Shown here in pieces: positions 28,058 through 38,566 of a stretch of 64,000 nucleotides of DNA; within the stretch, counting starts at the first letter, position 1; every line of letters starts with the position of its first letter. The stretch covers positions 372,001 to 436,000 of the forward strand of contig NZ_NCSS01000006.1 of NCBI RefSeq assembly GCF_002088935.1, written 5' to 3'. The stretch comes from Henriciella litoralis. GTDB taxonomy: Bacteria; Pseudomonadota; Alphaproteobacteria; Caulobacterales; Hyphomonadaceae. Made by a program: the position numbers and the translations under genes. The notes beneath the pieces were generated by a model, which ran no database searches, was not told where the DNA came from, and saw nothing but the letters and a program-made list of their open reading frames with translations.

Positions 28058-30253
28058 TTGTTTGGCTTCCTGAAGCCCGGGAGATCGCAAGCTGGCTGGA
28101 GACTGTTCCAGGGGCTGTTCGTGGTTGCGGCATTTCTGGCTGCGACAGTCACGTTCATTGCTGTCTCCGACATGGATCCGATCGAGCCCGTAAACCGGGA
28201 CGTTCAGCTCCTGATCATCGCCAATACCGTAATCATCGGCATTTTGGCGATTCTGATATTTCAACGCTATCGAGCGTCTCGCTCGCCGAAAAAAGGCGAA
28301 CAAGGCGACCGCCTTGCCAGGCGGTTTCTTATCCTGTTCGGCCTTTCTGCCGTAATTCCCGCGCTGGTCGTATCGCTATTCCTTTGGGCAGCCATTTCGC
28401 GCGGTTTCGACACCTGGTTTGGTGAACGTATCGTCACGCTCGTCGAACAGACGGCAACCGTCGCACGGCAGAATGTGGAGGAATACAGCAACGTCCTCGA
28501 AGAGGACACCCGCCTGATGGCGACGGACGTCAACAACGCCCTTGAAGGCCTGACGGAAGACAATGACCGCTTTGAATCCTATCTCGGCATTCAGGCTTAT
28601 GTGCGTAACATGCCGGCCGCCTATGTGATTGACCGCAAAGGCATTCCGCTCGCAATTGGGGAGAATACGGGCGGCGAGGGTTTTTACCGTAAGCCGACCG
28701 CCGGAATGCTGAACGATGCAGATAAAGGCGAGGTGATTCTTTCCTTGCAGGAAGCGGACGGTTTCGCGACATCCCTGATCCGGCTTGAGGGAATGAATGA
28801 CGTTTATCTTTATCTCGCCAAGCCGTTGGACAGAGATGCATTCGCCAGACTGAGACGTGCGGAGCAGGCGCTTGAAGAGTATCGCATTGCGGCGAACCTC
28901 AGCGCCCGTTCTCAGACTTTGTTTGTCGTGGCTTTCGGCCAGATTGTTGCGCTTGTCCTGTTGCTCGCTGTGCGGCTTGCGCTTGAGGCCGCAGGGCGGA
29001 TAACCGGGCCCATTGGCAGGCTCGCGAGCGCTGCCCAATCAGTGCGTGACGGAAACCTGGACATTCGAGTGCCACTCCCAGGAAGCAAGGACGAAGTGCG
29101 TGCCCTGACTCGATCCTTCAACGTCATGACGGACCAACTTGGTACGCAGCGTGCCGCTTTGATTGCAGCACGCGAAGAGGCTGAAGATCGTCGGCTGTTT
29201 CTGGAAACCCTTCTTGAGGAAGTCAGCGCAGGCGTCATCCGGGTTGATGAAAAGTTTGAAGTCACTCTGGCAAACGCATCAGCACAGAAGTTGCTGGGGC
29301 TTGAGGATAATATGGAGGGCAAGCACCTTCAGAAAGTGGCTCCGTCCTTCTTTCCCCTTAGCTCTGAAGTCATGGCGACTGGCCAGCCTGTAGATGCATC
29401 CCTGGACCTTAGAGAAGGCTCAGGAGCCCGGCATTTCCGCCTGAAAGCAGCGAGGGATTCGACCGGCGGTCTGGTGCTCACTTTCGATGACGCCACGCGA
29501 CTAGTGACAGCCCAGCGACAGCTTGCCTGGCGGGATGTGGCGCGGCGTATCGCGCACGAGATTCGCAATCCTTTGACGCCGATCCAGCTTTCGGCTGAAC
29601 GTATCCGACGTCGTTACACACAATACATTCCTGAGGACGACACGATTTTTGCGAAATGCACCGACACAATACTGCGCCAGGTTAGTGACATTGGCCGGAT
29701 GGTGGAAGAGTTCTCTGGCTTCGCCCGTATGCCAAAGCCGACACTTCAAAGCTTTGATTTGGCCGCGATGCTGGATGAGACCAGCTTTTCGCAGCAAGTT
29801 GTCAGTCCAGATATTACAATCGAATTACATCACGTCACGAAGCCATTGATGATCACAGGCGATGAGAGACTATTAGGTCAGGCCATTGGGAACATCGTCA
29901 AGAACGCCGCGGAAGCGATCGAAAGGCTGCCAGAAGAAGATGAGAGCCTGGGATTGATCGAGATCACAACACATGATGCGCTGGATTCAATTGAGATCGT
30001 CATCGAGGACGATGGCCCGGGTTTTCCGGAAGAGGCACGCGACAGGTTGCTGGAGCCCTATGTGACGACCAGAGAAAAAGGCACGGGTCTCGGTCTTGCC
30101 ATCGTTAATCGTGTTATCGTCGATCACGGCGGCTCAATTCTTCTGCAGGGGCGGGACGACAACAAGCGAGGCGCACGTGTGCGAATAATGATACCGAAAC
30201 AGGCCACGCTAAATGAATATGAAGAACCAGCTTCTACGGAGGTTCTGCAATGA
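28058..30253 (+). CDS. ntrY: Membrane sensor kinase NtrY
   Basis: A 731-residue membrane histidine kinase paired with NtrX; in relatives it affects nitrogen, redox or envelope responses. Membrane helices lie at about 18-36, 50-68 and 90-112, then a periplasmic sensor region (about 113-285), another helix (about 288-308), a HAMP linker (RITGPIGRLASAAQSVRDGN), a PAS domain, the phospho-accepting helix RRIAHEIRNPLTPIQLSAER and a GHKL ATPase domain (GNIVKNAAEAIERL, EDDGPGF, GTGLGLAIV). The start is TTG 28058, supported by GAGG 6 nt upstream and a stop codon just before in frame. Overlaps ntrX by ATGA. Confidence 0.95.
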   Translation: MFGFLKPGRSQAGWRLFQGLFVVAAFLAATVTFIAVSDMDPIEPVNRDVQLLIIANTVIIGILAILIFQRYRASRSPKKGEQGDRLARRFLILFGLSAVIPALVVSLFLWAAISRGFDTWFGERIVTLVEQTATVARQNVEEYSNVLEEDTRLMATDVNNALEGLTEDNDRFESYLGIQAYVRNMPAAYVIDRKGIPLAIGENTGGEGFYRKPTAGMLNDADKGEVILSLQEADGFATSLIRLEGMNDVYLYLAKPLDRDAFARLRRAEQALEEYRIAANLSARSQTLFVVAFGQIVALVLLLAVRLALEAAGRITGPIGRLASAAQSVRDGNLDIRVPLPGSKDEVRALTRSFNVMTDQLGTQRAALIAAREEAEDRRLFLETLLEEVSAGVIRVDEKFEVTLANASAQKLLGLEDNMEGKHLQKVAPSFFPLSSEVMATGQPVDASLDLREGSGARHFRLKAARDSTGGLVLTFDDATRLVTAQRQLAWRDVARRIAHEIRNPLTPIQLSAERIRRRYTQYIPEDDTIFAKCTDTILRQVSDIGRMVEEFSGFARMPKPTLQSFDLAAMLDETSFSQQVVSPDITIELHHVTKPLMITGDERLLGQAIGNIVKNAAEAIERLPEEDESLGLIEITTHDALDSIEIVIEDDGPGFPEEARDRLLEPYVTTREKGTGLGLAIVNRVIVDHGGSILLQGRDDNKRGARVRIMIPKQATLNEYEEPASTEVLQ

Positions 30254-31638
30254 CCAATGATATCCTGATCGTTGATGACGAGCCCGATATTCGCGATCTG
30301 ATCGCAGGCGTGCTCGAAGACGAAGACTACGCCGTACGGACGGCCGCGACCGCTGAAAGCGCTCTCGAAGAGGTTCGCATGAGGGCGCCAGGTCTGGTGA
30401 TCCTGGATGTCTGGCTGCAGGGCAGCGATATGGACGGGCTTTCACTGCTGAAATACCTTAAGTCCATCGATCCTCTTATCCCGGTCATCGTCATCAGCGG
30501 GCATGGCAATATCGAAACAGCCGTCGCTGCCATCCGCCGTGGTGCCTACGACTTTATCGAGAAACCTTTCAAGTCGGACAGGCTAATCCATCTGGTCGAA
30601 CGGGCTCTGGAATCGACGGCGCTGAAACGCGAAAATGTTTCGCTGAGAAACATGGTCGTGAACAGCGATGACTGGATTGGAAGCAGCCATGCAGCGACGA
30701 CCCTTCGGTCTTCGATCGGCAAAGTGGGGCCGACAAACTCTCGTGTGCTCATTACCGGGCCCGCTGGCGCCGGCAAGGAACTCACGGCACGCCTCATTCA
30801 TGCGCATTCGAACCGCAGCGCAGGGCCGTTCGTCGTCGTTAATGCCGCAAATATCTCCCCTGACCTGATGGAACAGGAGCTGTTTGGCGAAGAAGACGCC
30901 GACGGAAGACCTCGGCGCATCGGGCTGTTCGAGAAAGCCCATGATGGCACCCTGCTGCTGGACGAGGTGGCGGACATGCCGCTCGGGACGCAAAACAAGA
31001 TACTGCGTGTCCTGACGGAACAGAGGTTTCAACGCGTGGGCGGCAAATCCGATGTGCGTGTCGATGTACGCGTCATGTCTTCGTCGACTAAGAACCTCAG
31101 GGAGGAGATTGAATCCCGACGTTTTCGCGAAGATCTTTTCTATCGGTTGAGTGTCGTGCCAGTGAAGGTGCCGCCGCTGTCTGAACGGCGTGACGATATT
31201 CCAGAGCTTATCAACCACTTCACCGGCAAGATCGCTGATAGCTCAGGGCTGAATGCGCGGACATTCTCATCCGAGGCGATAGCAGTGCTTCAGTCCATGG
31301 AGTGGCCGGGCAATGTGCGGCAACTGAAAAACCTCGTAGAACGCATCCTCATCCTGTCGCCAAATGACGCAAAGCGGCCGGTGTCGGTCGATGAACTGCC
31401 GCAGGAGCGCAGTGGCGTCTCGAGCAAAAGTGGCCCATCAGCGTCGGCAGAGCTTGTCGGGCTTTCGCTTCGCGACGCACGTGAACAGTTCGAACGCGAA
31501 TATCTCACGCTGCAGATTACGCGATTTGATGGCAACATATCCCGGACGGCTGAGTTTATCGGCATGGAACGCTCGGCTCTGCATCGCAAACTCAAGGCAC
31601 TTGGCGTGAATGCATCCGCCAGCCGGTCGGAAGTCTAG
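30250..31638 (+). CDS. ntrX: Response regulator NtrX
   Basis: A 462-residue NtrC-family response regulator phosphorylated by NtrY. Receiver domain about 1-120 (acidic pocket DDEPDIRD, phospho-Asp in LVILDVWLQG), AAA+ domain with Walker A ITGPAGAGKELTARL, Walker B TLLLDEVADMP, RRFREDLFYRLSVV, and a Fis-type HTH (GNISRTAEFIGMERSALHRKL). As in NtrC next door, the sigma-54 contact motif GAFTGA is absent (ELFGEEDADGRPRRIG instead), which is usual for NtrX. Starts 4 bases inside ntrY and is followed 3 bases later by trkA, so the run ntrY-ntrX-trkA is probably one transcript. Confidence 0.95.
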   Translation: MTNDILIVDDEPDIRDLIAGVLEDEDYAVRTAATAESALEEVRMRAPGLVILDVWLQGSDMDGLSLLKYLKSIDPLIPVIVISGHGNIETAVAAIRRGAYDFIEKPFKSDRLIHLVERALESTALKRENVSLRNMVVNSDDWIGSSHAATTLRSSIGKVGPTNSRVLITGPAGAGKELTARLIHAHSNRSAGPFVVVNAANISPDLMEQELFGEEDADGRPRRIGLFEKAHDGTLLLDEVADMPLGTQNKILRVLTEQRFQRVGGKSDVRVDVRVMSSSTKNLREEIESRRFREDLFYRLSVVPVKVPPLSERRDDIPELINHFTGKIADSSGLNARTFSSEAIAVLQSMEWPGNVRQLKNLVERILILSPNDAKRPVSVDELPQERSGVSSKSGPSASAELVGLSLRDAREQFEREYLTLQITRFDGNISRTAEFIGMERSALHRKLKALGVNASASRSEV

Positions 31639-31641
31639 GTT

Positions 31642-33015
31642 ATGCGCGTTATCATCTGTGGGGCAGGGCGTGTCGGGCAGGGCATAGCCAGACGACTTGC
31701 GAAAGAAAATCATGACATTGTGATGATCGATCAGGACGCTCGTCTGATCGACATCGTCCAGACCGAACTGGACGTTCGCGGTGTCCAAGGGCACGCAGGG
31801 CATCCGAATGTATTGCTCGCCGCAGGTGGTGAAGCCTGCGACATGATTATCGCTGTCACTTATTCTGACGAAATCAACATGGTGATTTGTCAGGTCGCCG
31901 ACACCCTGTTCAACATCCCGACAAAGATCGCCCGTATTCGGGCCCAGCAATATCTTGAGAGTTCCTGGCGACAACTGTTCAGCCGGGACGGGCTAGGCAT
32001 CGACCTGGTTATCTCTCCGGAATTGGAAGTCGGTGACGCTATCCTTCAGCGGTTCAAGACACCCGGCGCTGTCATGAGCGTCAGTTTTGGCCGCGGCGAT
32101 GTTCAACTTATCGGCATCGAAGTCCTGCCAGACAGTCCTGTCCTGGACACGGCTCTGGACCAATTGCAGGGGCTGTTTCCAAGCCTCAATGCACGCGTCG
32201 TTGGCATCAGCCGGAACGAGCACGTCTTCGCGCCGCGCGGAAATGACAATTTGAAGGTTGGTGACACGGCTTATGTGGCCGTCCTCAAGTCTCACGCCCA
32301 TCGCTTGAACAGTATATTCAATCGACCAGAAGCCGAGACGCGCCGTGTGGTTATTGTGGGCGGCGGCAATGTGGGTCTCTATGTTGCGAAGGGCCTGGAA
32401 AAGCAGAGCGGTGTACGTGTTCGCGTGATCGAAGCCGACATCACGCAAGCCGAGCATGCGGTGTCAGAGCTCAGCCGAACAATCGTCATACATGGCGACG
32501 GACTGACGCGCGAAATCCTGGAAGAGTCCGACGCGCCGACAGCCGACCTGGTGATCGCGACCACGCACGACGACAAAACGAATATTCTGATCTCAAAGCT
32601 ATCGAAGCAGATGGGAACGAAACGGGCGCTCGCACTCGTAAATGCACCGGAGCTTGCGCAGCTCGCCAGAGAGATGAAATTGGATGCGGTGCTCGATCCA
32701 CGCGCGCTCACCGTGTCGAGAATTCTCATGAAAATGCGACGAGGTCGCATTCTTGCCTTGCAGTCGCTTGAAGATGGGGCCGCAGAAATTGCTGAGGGCG
32801 TCACGCTTGAGACGTCTCCCTTGATCGGAAAATCTCTGGGCTATGACGATCTGCCTAAAGGGATTACTGCCGCAGCGATCCTGCGAGACGGGGAGGTTAT
32901 CTTCGCGACACCGGAGGTCAGACCTCGCGCCAATGATCATGTACTGCTTTTCTATGAGACGACGATGACAAGCAAAGTTGAGCAATTCTTCCGCGTCAGC
33001 GCAGACTTCTTCTAG
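31642..33015 (+). CDS. trkA: Trk system potassium uptake regulator TrkA
   Basis: Cytoplasmic nucleotide-binding ring protein that gates the TrkH potassium channel. The 457 residues are an internal duplication: two RCK-N Rossmann domains, VIICGAGRVGQGIARRLAKE (residues 3-22) and VVIVGGGNVGLYVAKGL (about 235-251), each followed by an RCK-C domain (ISPELEVGDAILQRF; LETSPLIGKSLGYDDLP). Gene order ntrX-trkA is widespread in alphaproteobacteria. Its partner trkH follows after 32 bases. Confidence 0.96.
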   Translation: MRVIICGAGRVGQGIARRLAKENHDIVMIDQDARLIDIVQTELDVRGVQGHAGHPNVLLAAGGEACDMIIAVTYSDEINMVICQVADTLFNIPTKIARIRAQQYLESSWRQLFSRDGLGIDLVISPELEVGDAILQRFKTPGAVMSVSFGRGDVQLIGIEVLPDSPVLDTALDQLQGLFPSLNARVVGISRNEHVFAPRGNDNLKVGDTAYVAVLKSHAHRLNSIFNRPEAETRRVVIVGGGNVGLYVAKGLEKQSGVRVRVIEADITQAEHAVSELSRTIVIHGDGLTREILEESDAPTADLVIATTHDDKTNILISKLSKQMGTKRALALVNAPELAQLAREMKLDAVLDPRALTVSRILMKMRRGRILALQSLEDGAAEIAEGVTLETSPLIGKSLGYDDLPKGITAAAILRDGEVIFATPEVRPRANDHVLLFYETTMTSKVEQFFRVSADFF

Positions 33016-33047
33016 CCACTTTCACACGCAGATAGCGATACGCCTGA

Positions 33048-34454
33048 ATGAACTACGCTGCCATCATTCGCATGCTCTCATTGGCGGGACTAGGCTACGC
33101 AGCCATCATGCTATTCTGCGCGATGATTGCCTTGTTTTCAGGTGAGACTGCACAATTGCATGTCTTCCTGACGACGACTGTACTTGTAGCGACCCTCGCA
33201 ATCGCCGCGCTTGTTCTGACGGGAACGCCAAAGCGTCGGGCGCTGCCTTCTGATGGCCTGGCGTTTATGGTGTTTTTCTGGATCTTTTCCGGCATTGTTT
33301 GTGCGCCTCCATTTTTGATGGGTCTACCAAACGATAGCTTGGTCACCGCACTTCACGAGGCCGTGTCCTGCCTCACGACCACAGGCCACAGCGCCCTGAA
33401 CCCGCAATTTCTGGATCTGCCAGTATCAATCCTGATGTATAGGGCGGCCCTTCATCTTGCCGGTGCAATTGCCACGATCACGCTGGCGGCGACTGTGCTC
33501 GCTGCGCTGAACCTTGACGGCCCGGGTATCCATCGCACGCACCTTTACAGTCTTTCCGATGCCAGTTTCTTCGATTCGGTGCCGCGCGTATTGCGTACGG
33601 TCGCCTTAGTGGCATCGGTCTGCGTATTGCTGGTTTTCGCCATCGAAGTAGTCGGGGGCATCCCTGTAACAACCGCTTTTTTTGACGCCGTCAGTGCGTT
33701 CAGCACCGGTCTGGCTGAACCGCAGGGCCTCATCAACGATGTTACGCGAGAGGCGAGGGCCATCGGCATCACATTCGGTCTTATCCTTGGATCAGTTGGT
33801 ATCTTCGTTCTGCTGCAAATGGTGACGCGCGACTGGAAGCGCACTTTGACCGACGCCGAAGTAACGACCTTTGTCGTGTGCCTGGTTCTGTTTACACTCT
33901 TGGCCGCAATAGAAGGGCTGAACGGGCTCAATTCGTTTGGCTGGGCCATATCAGCGCTGTCGACGAGCGGCATTGCGCTGGTTTCGCCCTCCACGACCCA
34001 ATCGCTGCCACTGGCGCTTCAGCTTGCGCCGGCCCTTATAGGGGGCGCCGCGCTGTCTGCAGCCGGCGGTATAAAACTCGCGCGGGTCTACGTGCTTAGC
34101 AGACGCGTCGGTCAGGAATTCCTTCGGATGGGATTCAAGCAATCGCTTTTGCACTTTCAGTTCCGCCGACGAGTGCAGTCGGACAGAACCCTAATGGGCA
34201 TCTGGGTCTATCTCGTTGCCTACATCATGGCATCGGTAGTCGGAATGCTGCTGTTCTCATTTTCGGGACTGAACTTCGAAGACTCGATATCCAACACAGT
34301 CGGCAGCCTTACGAATTCGGGCAACCTGATCGAACTTCAAAACTTGCCCGGTCACGATGTCCATCAGCTGTTTTTAGTATTCGGCATGATTTTAGGCAGA
34401 CTGGAAGTGCTTGCTTTTATTCCATTGCTAACGCTGTCATTTTGGCGACGATAA
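33048..34454 (+). CDS. trkH: Trk potassium uptake membrane subunit, TrkH-like
   Basis: A 468-residue polytopic inner-membrane protein with the fourfold M1-P-M2 plan of TrkH/KtrB. The four pore-loop glycines are recognisable in CLTTTGHSAL, SAFSTGLAEP, ALSTSGIALV and SLTNSGNLIE. Sequence is divergent from enteric TrkH, but length, about ten hydrophobic helices and direct linkage to trkA support the call. It probably imports K+ coupled to the proton or membrane potential. Follows trkA by 32 bases. Confidence 0.88.
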   Translation: MNYAAIIRMLSLAGLGYAAIMLFCAMIALFSGETAQLHVFLTTTVLVATLAIAALVLTGTPKRRALPSDGLAFMVFFWIFSGIVCAPPFLMGLPNDSLVTALHEAVSCLTTTGHSALNPQFLDLPVSILMYRAALHLAGAIATITLAATVLAALNLDGPGIHRTHLYSLSDASFFDSVPRVLRTVALVASVCVLLVFAIEVVGGIPVTTAFFDAVSAFSTGLAEPQGLINDVTREARAIGITFGLILGSVGIFVLLQMVTRDWKRTLTDAEVTTFVVCLVLFTLLAAIEGLNGLNSFGWAISALSTSGIALVSPSTTQSLPLALQLAPALIGGAALSAAGGIKLARVYVLSRRVGQEFLRMGFKQSLLHFQFRRRVQSDRTLMGIWVYLVAYIMASVVGMLLFSFSGLNFEDSISNTVGSLTNSGNLIELQNLPGHDVHQLFLVFGMILGRLEVLAFIPLLTLSFWRR

Positions 34455-34540
34455 CGCGCTCGGGACTTGCCAAGGCCGTTCAATCCAGATAGCGCCTGCA
34501 AAAACGCATAGCGTATACATCCAGTTTACGGAAACCGACA

Positions 34541-34795
34541 ATGTCTTCAGATAAAAAACAAAACTTGCAGGACACGTTTCTCAATGCTGTCAGAAAGTCC
34601 CGCATTCCTCTCACAATCTTTCTGGTCAACGGCGTAAAACTTCAGGGCGTGGTCACCTGGTTCGACAATTTCTGCGTTCTTCTGCGCGGCGACGGTCGCC
34701 CGCCACAACTTGTTTACAAGCACGCCATTTCCACCATTGCGCCAGGTGCGCCGGTGCAGCTGTTTGACGAAGAAGCAGCGACGGGCTCCGATTGA
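34541..34795 (+). CDS. hfq: RNA chaperone Hfq
   Basis: Hexameric Sm-like RNA chaperone for small-RNA/mRNA pairing. The 84 residues begin with [20 protein letters not shown], continue through the Sm1 motif [22 protein letters not shown] and the Sm2 motif [10 protein letters not shown], with a short acidic C-terminal tail ([10 protein letters not shown]), as in other alphaproteobacterial Hfq. The stop overlaps the hflX start (TTGA, 34792-34795). The hfq-hflX pair is highly conserved. Confidence 0.98.
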   Translation: MSSDKKQNLQDTFLNAVRKSRIPLTIFLVNGVKLQGVVTWFDNFCVLLRGDGRPPQLVYKHAISTIAPGAPVQLFDEEAATGSD

Positions 34796-36135
34796 GTTCG
34801 GACCTGATTGATCGCACCCCTGCGCAGGATCGTGCAGGGGTCATCATTCCTTGGGCCTCACCGCCTGACCGTCCCGATCGCGACAGGCTGACGGAAACGG
34901 CTGGCCTTGTCGAAGCGCTTGGCTGCAATCTTTCCTTCTTGCGAGCCGAACACGTGCGCAAACCTAGCGCGTCACACCTGCTCTCTGGCGGACTGCTGGA
35001 GAGGCTGAAGGCCGACATCGAGGAATCTGAGTGTACGCTTTGCGTCATCGACGCATCGCTGAGCCCGGTCCAGCAGCGGAACCTCGAAAAGAACCTCAAC
35101 TGCAAGGTCATTGATCGAACCGGTCTCATCCTTGAAATCTTCGGTTTGAGAGCTCGCACCAAGGAAGGCAAGCTCCAGGTCGAACTGGCGAGGCTGTCCT
35201 ATGAGCGCTCCCGCCTTGTGCGCACCTGGACCCACCTTGAGCGCCAGCGCGGCGGTGGCGGCTTTCTGAGTGGTCCCGGCGAGACGCAGCTCGAAGCTGA
35301 CCGCCGAATGCTCGACCGTCAGCTGGCATCCCTGAAGGCTGACCTCGACGAAGTGAAACGCACCCGCGGCCTGCAGCGCTCAGGACGTCGGGAGGCTGGC
35401 TTTCCGGTCATTGCGCTGGTTGGGTATACAAACACAGGCAAGTCGACACTGTTCAATCGACTGACCGGCGCGAATGTTTTTGCGCGCAATATGCCATTCG
35501 CGACGCTCGACCCGACAATAAGGCGGTTTGAGCTGCCAACCGTTGGTGAGGCGGCGATTGTTGATACGGTCGGGTTCATTTCGGATCTGCCAACCCACCT
35601 GATCGATAGTTTCCGAGCGACGCTTGAAGAGACGCTGGAAGCGGATCTTCTCGTCCATGTTCGCGATCGCTCAAGCCAGTTCGACGATGATCGCAAGCAG
35701 GATGTCTTGCGCGTCCTGAAACGGTTGGAGCAGGAGACGGGACAAGTCCTTCCGCCGATGATCGAGGCCTGGAACAAGGTCGATTTGTTGCCTGATGATC
35801 TACAGGACACAATGAAACTTGCCGCCGCGAGCAACAGCGCAACCTCTACTCCCGCTGTCGTCACCTCTGCGCTGACAGGCGAAGGCATAGAAGACCTGCT
35901 TCACCTGATCGAGGCCTCAGTTCGCGAAGAACTGGAGCATTATGTTGTCGCGCTTCGACCAGTCGATGGAGCGGCGAGAGCGTGGCTCTATCAAAATGGA
36001 CATGTTCAGGCAGAAGACACCGACGAAAAGGGGAACGTCAGCCTGCAGGTCGGCCTGAGCGCCAAGCACCGCGGCCGGTTTGAAGCTACGTTCCCTGATG
36101 TCGTTCTAAGAACCGTGCCTGGCCCAGCCGACTAG
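34792..36135 (+). CDS. hflX: Ribosome-associated GTPase HflX
   Basis: GTPase that rescues or splits stalled ribosomes under stress in other bacteria. The 447 residues have the N-terminal HflX subdomain ([20 protein letters not shown]), the linker [20 protein letters not shown], and the G domain: G1 [14 protein letters not shown] (about residues 207-220), G3 [11 protein letters not shown]4 NKVD, G5 SALTGEG. Start is TTG 34792 overlapping the hfq stop by 4 bases; no other start fits the family N terminus, so translation probably depends on hfq. Its stop shares CTAG with that of tyrS. Confidence 0.95.
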   Translation: MSSDLIDRTPAQDRAGVIIPWASPPDRPDRDRLTETAGLVEALGCNLSFLRAEHVRKPSASHLLSGGLLERLKADIEESECTLCVIDASLSPVQQRNLEKNLNCKVIDRTGLILEIFGLRARTKEGKLQVELARLSYERSRLVRTWTHLERQRGGGGFLSGPGETQLEADRRMLDRQLASLKADLDEVKRTRGLQRSGRREAGFPVIALVGYTNTGKSTLFNRLTGANVFARNMPFATLDPTIRRFELPTVGEAAIVDTVGFISDLPTHLIDSFRATLEETLEADLLVHVRDRSSQFDDDRKQDVLRVLKRLEQETGQVLPPMIEAWNKVDLLPDDLQDTMKLAAASNSATSTPAVVTSALTGEGIEDLLHLIEASVREELEHYVVALRPVDGAARAWLYQNGHVQAEDTDEKGNVSLQVGLSAKHRGRFEATFPDVVLRTVPGPAD

Positions 36136-37385
36136 ACAGCCTTCAACAAGGCGTGACGCTTTTTGCCCGCCGACAACTTTACCGTGGCGTCGTCACTGAG
36201 ATCGTCTGCCGACACAACAGCGTTTTCATCCGACACGACGGCGTCATTTACCCGCGCAGCGCCTTGTTTGATGAGGCGTCGTGCTTCGCCGTTGGACTTG
36301 GCAAGTCCAGCCAGATTAAAGGCCGCTGCAACCAGCATTCCTTTTTCGAACTCGCCGCTTGGCACCTCTGTCGTCGGCAAAGCCACGTCCCGATCACCGG
36401 CACCAAAGACCGCAGCCGCACCGCGTTCAGCATCCCTGGCCGCCTGTTCACCATGAAGCAGGGCGGTTGCAGCATTGGCTAAAGCGATCTTGGCATTGTT
36501 TATTTCCGCGCCCTCGAGGCTTTCCAGCTTCTCAATTTCGTCCAGCGGCAAGTCCGTGAACAGGCGCAGGAAACGCCCAACATCCGCATCTTCGGTGTTG
36601 CGCCAGAACTGCCAGTACTCATACGGCGATTTACGATCCGCATTCAGCCAGACTGCGCCATCGACCGTCTTGCCCATCTTTCCGCCCGAGGCGGTGGTGA
36701 CAAGGTGTGACGTCAGTCCAAAGGCCTCGCCATTGGCAACGCGGCGTGTCAGCTCAACGCCATTGACGATGTTGCCCCACTGGTCGGAGCCGCCAAGCTG
36801 GAGGCGAACCTGGTGGCGACGGAAAAGCTCCAGGTAGTCGTACGCCTGCAGCAGCATGTAGTTGAATTCCAGAAAGGTGTAGGGCTGCTCGTTGCGCAGC
36901 CTGCGATCGACGGTTTCCTGCTTGATCATTGTATTGATCGTGAAGTGCACACCGTAATCACGTAAAAATTCGACGTAACCGATCTTGGACAGCCAATCGT
37001 CATTGTTCACCATAATCGCGTCGGTCGGCCCATCCCCGAAGGTAAGGAACGGCTCAAAGACGCGTTTGATGCTTTCGATGTTATGGCTGATCTGCTCATC
37101 GGTAAGCAAAGGGCGGGATTTTTCCTTATCGGTCGGGTCGCCAACTTTTGTCGTCCCGCCGCCCATAAGCACGATCGGTTTACCGCCCGCTTGCTGCAAC
37201 CGTCGAAGCATCATGATCTGAAGAAGAGACCCAACATGCAGACTGTCGGCAGTCGCATCGAATCCGATATATCCGATAGGAGTTTGTTTAAGGCAGTACT
37301 CATCCAGCGCATCGGGATGCGTGATCTGTTTGATGAAACCGCGCTCATCGAGCGTCTTCAGAAATTCGGATTTGTACTGGCTCAT
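36132..37385 (-). CDS. tyrS: Tyrosyl-tRNA synthetase
   Basis: Class I aminoacyl-tRNA synthetase; 417 residues. The HIGH motif is SLHVGSLLQ (residues 48-56), the KMSKS motif is [15 protein letters not shown] (about residue 235), and [11 protein letters not shown] with [15 protein letters not shown] define the tyrosine and tRNA-acceptor site. A C-terminal S4 RNA-binding domain ([22 protein letters not shown]) completes the TyrRS type I form. GGAG lies before the ATG. The gene converges with hflX; both stops are read from the same CTAG. Confidence 0.97.
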   Translation of the reverse strand: MSQYKSEFLKTLDERGFIKQITHPDALDEYCLKQTPIGYIGFDATADSLHVGSLLQIMMLRRLQQAGGKPIVLMGGGTTKVGDPTDKEKSRPLLTDEQISHNIESIKRVFEPFLTFGDGPTDAIMVNNDDWLSKIGYVEFLRDYGVHFTINTMIKQETVDRRLRNEQPYTFLEFNYMLLQAYDYLELFRRHQVRLQLGGSDQWGNIVNGVELTRRVANGEAFGLTSHLVTTASGGKMGKTVDGAVWLNADRKSPYEYWQFWRNTEDADVGRFLRLFTDLPLDEIEKLESLEGAEINNAKIALANAATALLHGEQAARDAERGAAAVFGAGDRDVALPTTEVPSGEFEKGMLVAAAFNLAGLAKSNGEARRLIKQGAARVNDAVVSDENAVVSADDLSDDATVKLSAGKKRHALLKAV

Positions 37386-37435
37386 AAAAGTTTACTCCGC
37401 GAACGCATGCGCAGCTAGCACGAGAGAAGCCACTG

Positions 37436-38566
37436 TTGAACCAGATGAATGACGAATTTGAACCAATTTGGGCAGCAGGCTTCATGTCGGGAACGTCGCT
37501 CGATGCCGTTGATGCCGCAATGATCCTGACGGACGGTATTGATGTGCTGGATTTCGGCCCGGTCGCAGAGCGTAAATATACGCCTTCTGAAAGAGCTGTT
37601 CTTAAGAAGGCCGTGGATGCCGCCAGAAGCTGGAATTGGACGGGGCCACAGCCGGACAGGGCGTTCTCAGACGCTAACCAGGTGCTTACGGCAACCCATG
37701 TCGATGCCTTTAGAGAGATGATTAGAGTTCGTAACGAGCATTCGCCTGAGTTGGCCGGCGTCCATGGTCAAACGGTTCTCCACAGGGCGCCAAAAGCGGA
37801 CGCCAAGGGAAACACGCTACAAATCCTCGACGCTAAGCAGCTACGCGACACAATCGGTCTTCCGCTGGCCTACGACTTCCGCACAAAGGATGTAGATGAA
37901 GGCGGGCAGGGTGCGCCACTCGCGCCGGCCTATCATGCCGCACTTCTGCGTCGGCTTGGAACGGACCGCAGCCAGGCCGTTCTCAATCTTGGCGGCGTCG
38001 CGAACATCACGCTTCATCAGACTGACGGCACGATAGTGGCATTCGACACCGGCCCAGCCAATGGTCCGATAGACGAGTGGGTAGAGCTGCACGGCCTCGG
38101 AACTTACGATGTTGATGGAGCAATTGCCTCGAGCGGCCGGGTCAATGAATTATCGATTGAGCAATGGATGGATAATCCGTGGTTCGACAATCATGGCCCA
38201 AAGAGCCTCGACCGGTTCGACTTCAGTGCTGATCTCGCCCGTGGCATGTCAGTCGAGGACGGCGCTGCAACTTTGACCGCCTTTTCAGCGGAATGCGTCG
38301 CACATGCCGTGCGTAACGCGGCTGAAGTGCCTGAACAGCTTATCGTCTGCGGTGGTGGACGTAGAAACCCAGCGCTGATGGAAGAGTTACGGCGCCGCGT
38401 ACCCTGTCAGGTTTTGAGCGCCGAAGATGTGGGCTGGTTAGGCGATTCCATTGAAGCGCAGGCGTTTGCGTACCTTGCTGTCAGGACACTCCGAGGTCTT
38501 CCAATCAGCTGGCCCGGCACCACGAGGGTGCCGGTTGCCATGACAGGCGGCAAGCTGATCGACTAG
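37436..38566 (+). CDS. anmK: Anhydro-N-acetylmuramic acid kinase
   Basis: Phosphorylates 1,6-anhydro-MurNAc during cell-wall recycling, yielding MurNAc 6-phosphate. The 376-residue protein shows AGFMSGTSLDAVDAAM, GVHGQTVLHRAPK, LAYDFRTKDVDEGGQGAPL, LNLGGVANITL, FDTGPAN and CGGGRRNPALMEEL, all AnmK signatures of the acetate/sugar kinase fold. TTG 37436 has GAGAGAAG 6 nt upstream; ATG 37445 is the alternative start. Divergent from tyrS, a pairing seen in many alphaproteobacteria. Its stop overlaps that of the next gene on the other strand (CTAG). Confidence 0.95.
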   Translation: MNQMNDEFEPIWAAGFMSGTSLDAVDAAMILTDGIDVLDFGPVAERKYTPSERAVLKKAVDAARSWNWTGPQPDRAFSDANQVLTATHVDAFREMIRVRNEHSPELAGVHGQTVLHRAPKADAKGNTLQILDAKQLRDTIGLPLAYDFRTKDVDEGGQGAPLAPAYHAALLRRLGTDRSQAVLNLGGVANITLHQTDGTIVAFDTGPANGPIDEWVELHGLGTYDVDGAIASSGRVNELSIEQWMDNPWFDNHGPKSLDRFDFSADLARGMSVEDGAATLTAFSAECVAHAVRNAAEVPEQLIVCGGGRRNPALMEELRRRVPCQVLSAEDVGWLGDSIEAQAFAYLAVRTLRGLPISWPGTTRVPVAMTGGKLID

